Of a stretch of DNA of 64,000 nt, positions 1 through 12,400 are shown in pieces; position 1 is the stretch's first letter, and the number at the start of each line of letters is the position of its first letter. The stretch comes from Phoronis australis (taxonomy: Eukaryota; Phoronida; Phoronidae), in the NCBI GenBank assembly GCA_002633005.1, contig NMRA01000166.1, forward strand, positions 188,716 to 252,715, in the 5' to 3' direction. The notes beneath the pieces were generated by a model, which saw only the letters and a list, made by a program, of their open reading frames with translations, had not been told where the DNA came from and made no database searches. A program made the translations under genes and the position numbers.

Positions 1-429
1 CATACTTAGGTGGACTCTGATGCTCCCGTGGTCATCTATGCTAAGTGCTCTGCCAGTGCCGGGGCTGCTGCCGCCGGGTCTAGTAGTAGTAGGCTAAATC
101 TGGTGTTTCAAACTAAAGTTAAAACTGTGGGACAACGATAATTTATGTGGAAAACTGCGGCCATTTTCAAGCCCACTTTCTAACTGGGAGCACCTCTGAA
201 CACGTGAGTACCCCGCCACTCCCACTGAACCGCTCCGCCTGAGCAGCATTTCAAACTGGCGACGATATGAATACACCTGTGAGTCACCTACCGACAGGTG
301 TCTGCGTCAGCGGAAAATTAAGATACGCATGCGTCGATCACCAATTCTCGTTCTCGCTTCCAAGGGCGAGGTCAAGTTGCCGCCTTACAAATTCATTCAA
401 CCTGGAACAATTCCAACAAGTGTGCCAGG
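1..429 (+). other. 5' flank and probable 5' UTR of Clic
   Basis: This stretch lies immediately upstream of the Clic start codon and probably holds its promoter and 5' UTR. It is richer in GC and CpG than the intron that follows. I see no clear TATA box and cannot place the transcription start. Short open frames on both strands look like chance. Confidence 0.4.
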
Positions 430-474
430 ATGTCCGATCCAACGCCTCTACCAGAAGTTGAACTTTTCATTAAG
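430..474 (+). CDS. Clic: Clic exon 1 (coding part)
   Basis: It encodes the first 15 residues, from MSDPTP to VELFIK, ending in phase 0 before GTGAGA. The short exon carrying only the first beta strand matches the usual CLIC layout. The start is the only ATG that precedes the conserved VELF strand in frame. Confidence 0.85.
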
Positions 475-3400
475 GTGAGACCTCTATGCTTTCACTTCAA
501 AGAGTATATATAAAATGTCAAATGATTCTTGTGCTGTGAATGCGTTTCACAGGCAAACGATGAAGGATTCTCTCAACGAACACCAAGGCATCGCGTTTCC
601 CGTTAAACACTGAACTTGTGTACTCAAGTGTGACAAATTAAACTGTTCACATGTCATATATGATAAATCGTTTTCATTCAATAACTTTGAAAGTTTGACT
701 TGGAAGTGTGTCTTTTTTCACGAATCGTCTAATCCCCTACCTAATCGTTTTTTATTCAAACTTAAATTGTTAGGCTACTAAGACCTCCATTCTTTCTCCT
801 GATTTATTATTAATCATCAACAAGGCAACATATGAGTCGTGTCACACTCTTGATTTCCTGTGTCCAACTCATCTAATAAGTTCAAAAATAACGTGTTCTT
901 AGTATTTAGGTTGATGAGATTTATAATGCTTTCAGAAAGACAAACTGGTATTTGATTACAGATTGAGCACTCACGCTGTGTTTCAGAATTATGTATCAAA
1001 TACAAACCACTTTTGTTTCTGTGTCCAGCAAGTACTGAGCTTTTCAGTTATTCTGTTTGCTAACTGAATTAACTATGAAAAGATATGGACATAATTTACT
1101 GCCTACTTTACTTAAGTCGTCTATACCCACTTTCCATCATTAACCAACTTTTGATTTAGACCACTTAAACCAGGGGTGGATCCAGAGTATTAGCCAGGAT
1201 TTTGCCCATCAAACATTCGCGCCCCCGAAGTGCCAAATTGAGAGAATTTTAGGGGGGGCTATAACCCCTTGGCTCTTCCCCTGCCCCCTTAAATCCACCA
1301 CTGTAAACCATTATGAAATTTGCCTTAATTTTTTCTGTAATTACATAACAGGTGATTTCAGGACTTCCAAAGGACTGACAGTTGTTGCTGTAGGTCAACT
1401 TCTACAAGTTGGTTCGCCACAGTGAACCGTTTTATGCACTGTGCATGTTCTCAAGGAATAAAAATCTGTCACTGTCAGGTGAATGCAAACCTAGAAATCA
1501 TTTTTCATCAGATGATAAGATCAGTTTTAATGCAATCAGTGGTCTGAATCAAAAGTTTACTTGTTGAATGTGACATGGGTTTACAGTCACTTTACTAGTA
1601 ATGTTAAAGGAGAATGCCACCCAAAGAACAACCTATTTTGTATCAACTTAGATTGAGTAGTTCTACTTTATAAGGGCACGTTTGGTTGCGTTACCTGACG
1701 ACAGACGGAAGTGTTGAAATTATCCAATGACATCATTAGTTTCACACGCAGTCTGTTCAGCACAACACGGGTTACTGGCAGGCCTTTAGGCAGCATAGGT
1801 CCTGGGCGTCCAAATGGACGCCCTAGCACTAATCTGGATGCCCAGGCAAGGATGCCCAATGTATCATTTGGAGGCCCACTGTCAATAGGAACCTTTCAAG
1901 TTTGGACTCACACATTGTAATGAATACTAGGAAGCCTCTGAAGGCTCACAGTGGGGGGGGCTCTTTTTTCAAAGCAGGAAGAAATATACAATGTATATAC
2001 AAAGTATATGCATTGTTGCTATTTTGACACTTGATTGACAGCATAGTAAAAGTCTTGGTCTCCATTTTTTTTTAGTGAAAATGCTCACCATAGAAGGCTG
2101 TTTTATAAACTTAGATGTAAAAACCTTGATCTATGCATTTTTTGTAAAAAAATCTGTGTGTTTGGGGGTACTGCTGGGGGTGGGGGGTTACGCGTCGGAA
2201 TCATGGATGCCCTGGAATATTGGGAACCCCATTTTGGACACCCTATTTTCAAAATCCTAGATAAAGGCCTAGTTACTGATGTCAACTTATTGCTTGAATT
2301 CATCGTTTAACACCAATAGGTCATCAAACTTTGATGTAAAACCATAAAAAATACGCCGAGTTCTTATAGAAACGTGTTGTTTTATTTCGCTGTTACAGCG
2401 GACACAGTGGACACACCCGTTGCCTACAATGTTCGGCAGGCCAATTTACCAAGGTCCGCCGTAGCAGGAGTTTGGGGTCTGTTTGGAGATGAATTCGAAG
2501 TATTCTACCATGAAATACAGACAAGGGAACCTAGATCTGTGTTGTTTAGACTTGTGATTTTTTTAGTTCTGAACCAACTAAACGCTTGTTATCCCGGCCA
2601 GTGGCTCGCACCTGATCCGGCCCGTCGCAGCTGCCGGGACTGGCACGAACATAAACCAGCTTGAGTTGGAGAAACTAAACCTTCAGTCACGAAAAGACTA
2701 TACTAGTGAGCCAAAGAAATAATTTGCAAGTAATTATATATGTGAATTAGCTACGAAACTGAAAATCTACTTACTTAATTTTGTCGGGGGCTGCGAAGTC
2801 GAGTTCCCCTTCCGCAGACCGTTAGGGCAAAGGCTGTACAGTAACAATGAGTTCAATAATGTATTTGTATTTCTAAATAAAGATTTCCCTAACATGTGAC
2901 CATAGCCGGCATCAAAAGCCAGTAACGCAGTGGTTTATTGATTGCTGGCTCCTCAACATTTAGGTATTACAAATTGTATCTAATGAGACAGACTTTGTTT
3001 CAGTTTTAAGCTTTGGTTAGGATGAGAATAATTCATTTTCAAACAGAATGCAGAATAATAAACATCTACATGGCAACTCGCCCGGTGCCAATCCCGACTT
3101 AGTCAAGAGCTCATCCGACGAAGACTTCACGGGTCGGATCATTAGGTTTCACAGGCTATCAGTTCGAACGGGAATACACTGATCAAGAAATACTAGAGAG
3201 GCATCGTGAACATGTAACGGAACGTATGGATAGTTCTTTGGTAAGCCGGAATTCGTCAGAGAAATCACTGTCAACGAAATGCCGGCCACAGACACGAAGA
3301 TGTTTCACGGCCTAATACTTGCTATTACAGCGTACCTTTCATTCTTCACTACCGCGAACCACTTCCTAAGCATTTCGGGCTCTCGAGGAAGTCGAAAAAA

Positions 3401-6400
3401 AGGATATACCCGCTTTCTTGGCAGCTTCATAGGTCGGACAAGCGGGAACGATGCCCTGTAATATAGCGGCATTCACTCTGCAGACGAACCACTGACATCG
3501 TTTCTCACCTTCCTCACAGGTTAATGCGACACCTTTCGGCAAGGTGAGGTCGACCGTATGAAGAGGCGATGTAGATATAGATTGATTAAGACGGTATACA
3601 AGACTAATTAAATCGGGTGGCATTCTCCTTTAAAGTGAGCACTGTATAAGTAATACAACTATTAACTTGGGACATCCAGTTTCACTTGATGACAAGTGTG
3701 TAATGCTTTGATTTAATTTTGCGATCATCACGAAAATCAGGTTATGAAATAAGGCAGTGAACGCTTGTTGTTATCTAGGGTATTCTACGGTTGGAATTGA
3801 ATTTGTTATTTTTGGCTAGATTAGCTACTTCATTTACTATGTACGTGTATACATATATTTATATTTGCGGGTGCATCACCATCCCTGTCTATCTGGCGTC
3901 TGCTGCTGTATCTCCAGAACCCCTCAATGGATGTTTGGAAATTTTGCAGACATGTTCCTGTCCTGGATGAGACAGCATGACCGAATTTCTAGATGGATCA
4001 CGCTACTGTAGTTCACCGTAGTGACAATTTTACTATTTTATACATTTTTCCTCTGTATCTTTGAAATTCCTCATCGTATTTTCATGAAATTTTGCAATTC
4101 TATTAAGGAGACAACGATGCCTTCTTGTTTATAGATGGATTCACTGTATTCTGTGCTCCTTAGTGGTCATTTTTACTGTGTTTTTTGCATATCTCTCTAC
4201 CTGCGAAACCACTCTTCAGGATGATCATGAAAATTGATAAATTTTTTCAAGCTGGGAAGGGGATGACTGAGTATGATTTTCGCTGCCTCCTAGTGTCATC
4301 TTTTTTGCGTATGCATCTGTATCTCATGAATCCCCCTTTGCAGGAAATTTGTTAAATTTGGCCAGTGTATATAATAAAACTCTGTCTTGTTTTACTTATA
4401 CAGATATTTACTTTCATTGAGTTCAACTCCAAAATGTGATTCATCAGTTTTGGAAAGATTTTAACACAATTTTCAACAGAAGCTGATAATTGACAACTGA
4501 GCAACAAATCAAAAAGATAAGATAGGAAGATCATAGGAAACTTGCAACAACATCCTGTAGAAGATGTGTAACCTATGGAATATAATGCCATTAGGGGGCT
4601 ACGGTGGTAAATGGTTCAGTGTGCAATTTTGGTTTAATTTTTATTAGTCGAAGTTGACGCTTTCCACTAAAAAGCAAACAGGAGCTAGTCTGGAGAAATA
4701 AGGTCAATAGTTATTCTTTGAAAGCTTATAAAAATGTAATTGATAGATTTATTATTTTTAATTTAAGTTATCATATAGGTGGAAGACAATGTACGTGGGT
4801 TGTCTCTTGTGTAGAACATAAAATAATGTGTCTGTGTGCATTCTTATTAGATTTGAAGTACCAAATATTAAGATTACAATAGAATATATATAAAAAGTAA
4901 CTAATTAGTAAAATGTCTTTTCATTTACGTGCATTTTGAAACATCATCGCATTTGTTGTCAGGTAAACACACTAGGTGTATAAATCATATTTTTATTTAT
5001 TGTGCAACATCCATATCTTGTTCAATGAACTATTTCCTATGTTGCACTCAGTAGTGTCATCGGCAGCATGAGGCAAGGAAATGGCCCAGTGATTTGTGTG
5101 GTGCTGAATCCGTAAAGAATTCAGGCTACAAAGTGGAATTGGCGGTGCGGGTGGTGACCGATTATTCGCATACGACAGGCAATACATACAGTTGTGCACT
5201 AGAAATTAATTTGGATCTAAAACCAATTTGTTTCATTCATGTGAATTCTGAGTGTTGGTAGTATCGTTGATGTAATATAGGATGATTCACTCATTGATTG
5301 GTGCAAGTACTGTATGTTTATTAGTGAAGGACAACAGGTCGCCACTGAGTTTCCTCTGCTGACCATACTAGTTGACTGACATATAGTTAGAGTACACATC
5401 TTGAGTTCTTACTTAAGTGTGAGAGCTACCATTGGTTATCATGCTGATAATACTAAAGTTGGGAATTCCTTAATCGCTGATAACAAGCGATGTCATTGCT
5501 AGGTGGCACCCTTGACATTCTGACTGTGTGCAGTGTCAGCTGATAGGGTGCCCTCCCATCTCATTCCACTGTGACTAAACTGATGTAGGTCGCCTAGATT
5601 CAGGTGCAGAAATTAATGACTCTGGGGATATTCCTTGCACAAGAGAGTGTGAGAGCCACTGACACACTTATGTAGATTGTGGCCTTTCTGTGTCCTGTGC
5701 CGTTTTCGAAAGTCATTATTTTGGTTCACGGAAACTTTTTGTTTCTTAATACACGAGTTATCATCAGGCCTTGGAATTTTCCTTTTTTAAGAGGACTTTA
5801 CTCTTTTTGGTTTTGATTTCCTCTTATTTTGATTTCCAGTTTTCTCTTTTTTCGTCTATTTGTTATCGTTATTTTGTCTTTATGCTTTCAAAAACGTTTA
5901 TTTCATCTGAATTTTATAACACAAGAAATATTTCTATCACACAAGCCTATTTATTTGAGAACGTTACATCACCTGGAGAATTCTCCTCTTTTTGTCATTG
6001 GTCATTCCAAGCCCTATATTATTCTTAATTACACATGATCAAACCTGGAACGGACTAAATAGAGCTATTGATAGTATCAATGGGAAGACTGACTGAAATT
6101 TGCATTTTTGGCTTTGGTCTTCAAAGCTGTATATAGAAAAAGAGGAATTTGTGTGAGTTAAGTTCAGAGTAGGTCCACTAATGGTGTTGAAAAAAATGGG
6201 TTTGTAGGTATGTTTAATGCAGTTGCGTTTTTCCCAATTTGAGAGTTAGGCCAGATTGCCGAAAGGAGAATGTGCAATGGCATTTGAATCCATCCCTCAC
6301 AAGTGACTGGTGAACTACTGTGCTTTGAAGCCAGCTAGTGGGCTCTCTAAGGGCTTCTGTTTTATGGGTCTTATGGTATACTGCAGGTAATTTTTGGGGT

Positions 6401-9400
6401 GAAGAGAAAATTCCACCTACCGATCACCATTAATAGCACCCTCCAACTCTGCCTCAAGTAGCCAAAACTAAGATTTTGTCCTCTTTCAAATCGTCACCTG
6501 GGTTAGGGAATGGGGCCAATATTCGGCCCCAAAGTCGAAAGATTGATGTCCCTTTACTGCTTGGAAGAATTTGAGCTGTGGGTCAAGTTTGACCTCTGAG
6601 TGGCATGTACCGTGTGTTTTGAATCCTGAACTTCATTTCAAGTCTTTTTCATTGTTTGTCAAGCAAAGTTTGAAATACTTCTATTTAGGCAGCGATTTTA
6701 TCCCTGTCTTCACATTCTCATGCGGTTGATTTCTATCCAATGAACTTTAAGCATTTCACTGGTTATCCTATTTATTTTAGAAAATACAAGCCTGCATCTT
6801 AGTTCATAACCCACAGCATCTAAATTGCAATGTTGTTTGGGGTCATCAGCCTGTTGATTGGTTCCCATGATATCCGGATGGGAGACTATCAATGTTCTGG
6901 GGAGTGCCAGTCTTGAAAGGAATTACCTAGATCAGGGGTCTGTTTCATGAAAAATGACTTAGGTCTTACATTCCTGCTTCACAAGTACAATGGTTTGGAA
7001 TTTTCCTTCTTTCAGAGGATTTCCTCTTTTTTGGTTTCGATTTCCAGTTTCCTCTTTTTTCATCTCGTCATCATTTATTTTGACTTCATTCATGTAAAAA
7101 CATTTATATAAGTTAAATTTTACAACACAAGAACCACACAAGCCTATTTAATTGTGGAACGATACATCACCTGGAAAATTTTCCTGTTTTTTTGTCATTG
7201 GTCATTCCAAGTCTTGAATTACTGAATAACATGTAAGCCATGTGATTATAGACACATCTGAAGTCAGAACCTTGAAAAAATTTATGCAAATTCCTCAGTA
7301 ACTAGAGGTATTGGGCATATTCTCAGATACTTCGTATTTTTTATCAAGACAGATTTAATTATTTTTCAGAAATACAGTAATTGTGTGGAGACCAAATTTC
7401 TGACCTATAACTTGTCAAGAAACCGATGCCAGGTGGTTTAGGAACCGCCCCAATGTTTTACGTCTGCTTTTAATGATGTCACTTATAATGTTTCATTGGA
7501 TTGGCATATTCACTGAATCAATGTAAGTTTTTGTTTCTATGCAGGAAAACTATTAAAACGAAATACACATTTTTTAATTGTTTGGCCTACTATACCTATG
7601 TTAGCTTGAACAGCCATTCGAAAGCCATGTTTAGCAGTGGGTTCAGGCGTACTATTTCCAAATAAGCAGTTGTGTGCCTAGCTACGGTGGCAGCTACTTT
7701 TAGTTCTGAGCTTCTGAACCATTTGGCCAACTATTACAGTTTCAGTTGTAGGTGGCTTGCATCCTGTTTTGACTTATATTACACTCATGTGGGTTGACCT
7801 TACAATACTGACCTTGCAGTACTGACCTTGCAGTACCAATCTCCTGCTCAACATTAATCTTGCTCCAGCTGTTACTCTCTTACCAGCAGTCTGAAGCATT
7901 ATCTAAATGGAAATTTTTACTTGTTTTTTCTGAGTACCGCGCCAGACAACCTGACCAGAGTTTAAAAGGATACCAAACCTGGCTTTGATCCAATAACAGA
8001 TATTAAAAATGACTTTCCCATCCAGTTCTCTGAAACAAAATAATGTCCTGCAACCTCCAACGACCCTCAAAAGTTTGGACCAAATTTTGAAAAGTCGTTA
8101 CAAAACCTGCCAGACAACAAGCATGACCTTTGCTTTAGGCGAGCTTCAGGACAACTGTTAGGGGAATGATCATCCACCAAGAGCCATAATATCCACTCTT
8201 TGAAATTGGTACAGGGATATTCCTGGACTGCACCTTTGTGCCATTAGCGCTTGAAAAAATATAAAGGCACAAGTATACCCCAGCATCTTTTAAAACACAA
8301 CATTCTTCCAAAAATGCAACTTGGGTAAAACATGACTGTTGTTATTTTGATTGCCCTTGGGGTTTCTGTTTCTTATGTTACCACTTAAAATACACTAAGT
8401 CCCCTGGGCACAACTTTTTGAAAAATGACAGACTTATTATAATCAGGTGCATCCAAAGGGCACAGGTTTAAACCTGGTCAACAATATCCCTGTCAGTATG
8501 TGACTTCAGTTGAATCCTGCTTTTATCAGTGAAGTGAGATGACAGTGGTGCATTTCCAGTTGACAGAACAAGGATTAGTTAAAATCATCAAAACAGGGTT
8601 TATTATTTTTTTAAGCAAAAATCCAAAGACAGTGTAGGCTGTGTTTTTTAAATGCTCATGTTTTTTGCTCTGCTGTGTCTTGTCACTAGTCTCTGACTAC
8701 TATGTTTTTTTATGGAATTTAACTGTTTCCGTTTGTACGACGTGCTATGGTACAAACAAGGCTAATCCTATGGTACAAACAAGGCTGATCCTATGGTACA
8801 AACAAGGCTGATACTATGGTACAAACAAGGCTGATCCTTTGGTACAAACAAGGCTGATCCTATGGTACAAACAAGGCTGATCCTATGGTACAAACAAGGC
8901 TGATCCTATGGTTAAGTTCTTATTGTTTCTGCCTCTTGATTTTGAGCCTAACTTTTTTTACTTTTTTGGTATCTGGGTACAAAGGCCCACTGCAGAATCT
9001 GACATAGTTATTTTCATGTCCTTTAGGGTTGAAATTCAGCGCTGTTAAAGGGCAAAATATCTCTGGTTTTGCCTAGGTTGGCCGAAGACTCTCAAAAATG
9101 CTTTAACGAAGTTGTTTTGTTTTAAACATGTTAAAAATTTTCATCTTCTTGATTTTGCTTCAAGTTTCAAAAGTTAGAAGCGAAAGTATGTTTGGGAGAC
9201 TAAAATTTAAATGCGAACCCAGGCCTCGTGTAAGTAACGATGATATTTTCATAGGTAGTAAACAGCGTAAATTGGTAGTAAACAGCGTAAGTGAAGTACA
9301 CATGGTTATAGGGAGTGAACAGTGATATTCCTTGTTGACAGGTTTGATGCAATAATTACTGCTTTAGGTACCAGTAATCAGCAAAGCACTAAGCTCATGT

Positions 9401-12400
9401 CACCAGCATGCTGTGAGCAATTGCTCTCTTGACCTGAAAAAATCCCAACAAGGGTCATGATCCAACTCTCATGTGAACTATTCAGGTTTTAATGTTAACT
9501 GGCCCCTGGCATTAACTTAGGGTGTAAAGTAAAACTTGTGGACGTGGTCTACAAAACTGATGTCTTTCATCCATGCGCGTCCCAAGTCAATGTTGCTGTC
9601 AAAATGGGTTGAATAACAGTTATTAAGCCAATTTAAAATGTCATGTTGCCCAATTTGCCTTGGGCCCATAAATAAACCAATACTTGCACTGTCTAATAAT
9701 AGTTTACAGACAATTTCTGTACACGAGTGCTGTAAGTGTTACAAAAAAGTTTGAGTATCCATCTTCAACACTATTTCCTTATGGTAAAATCTCACCATTT
9801 TCTGACCAAGAATAATATCCAAAATTGATATTTTGAAGGCTCTTACAATTGTTGTAAATGACTACAATTTTTCGAAACATTGTCTGGAGTTAATATGAAT
9901 GGTATAGAATTTATTCTCAGCACTAGTGCACTTTGGAGTTTTGTTGTATATTTTGTGGACATACAAACACATAAAGATAAAATCTGTTCACATACTCATT
10001 CAGTTAATTCAGAAACACTCAAAGGAAGTACAATATATAGATGAATTCTAAAGTGCCTAAGATTAGTTCCATTTATGCTAATGCATGCGTCACAGCCAGG
10101 TGTGTCCTGCTTTATATTCTAAGAATGGTGGTGTTAGACAAAAGGCATTTTGGGTGACCTTTTTGACTTTTGACATGACATTATTAACATCCATATTTCG
10201 ACTGTAGCCGTTACGCTCTTTCTTCTTTTCTGTTGGGCCAAAAACAAAAAGTGTTTTGCATATCCAAATTAGTTGAGTGAGTTAAATTATTGTCTTTATT
10301 GTCTGATTTGGACAGAATATGAATTTATGAACTTAACTGACTTATTCTTATGGAAATTTTTCACTTGATATCCTTGAAAGAAGTGAAGTGTGCGAGTGTT
10401 AGCATGTGCGAGTGTTAGCGTGTGCGAGTGTTAGCTTGTGCAAGTGTGATCAGGAAACTCATTTACGGTGATAGAGGCACATAGTAACCGAACTAAGTGG
10501 AATAAAGTAATTATAGTGCCATTTACACTTAAAAAGTTGACATGGATCAGCTGACACGGAACAAGTTGTTCCAGTGTGTAAACGTACTGACACTGAGTAT
10601 ATTGACACCGCGGTGACAAATTTTTGCCACCGGCTTGTGAGGTAAAGCAATTTGCGCCCGAACATCTTGCGCCATGTCAATTATAAGTCCAAACGCGAAA
10701 CTGGAGCAAGGTGGAAAGGATCATCTCTACTGCGCTTGTGCAATGACCTACATACGGGTTCTTTGTCTCTGCAACTCTCGTCATCTGTAAATCTGCGCAT
10801 GTGCGATCCAGGCTCTACAGCCTTTAATTTCTGTCTTGCCACGGTTAGTGGGTTGTGTGTGTAAACGGCCTCTTGACACGGGTCAATTAGCTCGGTGTTA
10901 GTTGCGCCGGGCCCAAAGTTGATGTCTAAACGGGACTGTTGCCCTGGTCGCACACTGGCCAGGATCACTCACTGGTGTTTACTGACAGTTTGGGTTGGCC
11001 AGAAAACTAATGGTGTTTACCCTACTTTCAAGGCACTGAGACAGCTTATCTAGCTTACTGCTAGCTTTTCACCAGTCCACTCAGGTGAACCTAGTATTAG
11101 GCTTTTTGCTATAAGGATGACGTAGATAATCCTTATGTTGACAGATGGGATTTAAATCTCAAATCAGCAGGTTTGGTCTTTTTATGTTTTTTCACTCAAA
11201 CAACATCGAGACACTGATGTTTTGAAGAGTGGCATCTGATCAACTTCAAAGTATAATGTTATATAACTACAAAGACTCATCACAGTGAGAATGCTTTACT
11301 TGGTTTCATTGTATTTGTCACCAGGGGTCTCTGTTAACTTCAGTTCCATGCCATGCCACTTATAAATATATACTAATCCCTGGTATTCCTGGCTAGACAT
11401 TTTTCCATGGTATGTATTTGCTATTTATTCATAGACGGGGTTACATAAGAAGCCAACCAAAAGTCTGGCACCTTTGCTCTGCATTGACACAATCTTGCTA
11501 TTTAACACACTCTGTATTTGCTCAATGGAGGTGGAATGCAGAACCAAGATGTTAACTCTGTGCTGGGTCATTTATGTTACTGTCTATTGTATGGATAATA
11601 AAAACAGGCAAGAACACTTCAGATTATCATGGAAAGTGTCCAAATTTGGCTTGCTTTGGAGCATCATGTCTCAGAAATGGCTGATTGAATTCATGGGAAA
11701 CTTTGCATACTGTGCTTTATGCTCTCCGAAATGCTGATAGGAATTGTTCCTGAAATGTTCCACTTTTGCATGAGGTGCTGTTAAAAAAATTGGGCTTTTA
11801 TGCTTTTCGTCAAAAACATCAGAAGTAGCACGAAACAAAAACAAAATGATGATTTAATGAACTGACATATTTTTGAGATTTCATCTTGAGCATATTTTCT
11901 GAAATTAAATTTGGTTATGTTGTTGTTGTCACCATTGTTTTGCAATCAGTGTACTTCTCTTTCTGACGAATTTCTGTCAAATTCACTAAGGTCACGTGAC
12001 CCAATTTATGGCAGATTGGTATGAAGGCTTTATACATTCAGAAAATCTGTACCAAATTAACATGTATAGTTTTGTGCTATTTGGCTCATCAAAAAGTCCT
12101 ACAACCTCTAAGCAAAAATTTTCTAACAAGATAACCAGGGATGTTGTGTATTTATTGTAAGGGTACGTATCTTCAAGAATGTTTGCCTTTCTCTTTAAAC
12201 ATTCACCTTTCTTGTACATGACACATTTTATGATATTGGTTATCTAGATCTCCACCCCAGTCATCATATAAAAAATGGTATACTGAACTTCACCCGTGTC
12301 ACCTAGTGATAACAGATATTAGACAGACTTGCTTGAAGCTGATAGGAAATCTTACTGTTGACTTACTGTTGACTCGAATGTGAACATGCCCAGTGAGAAA

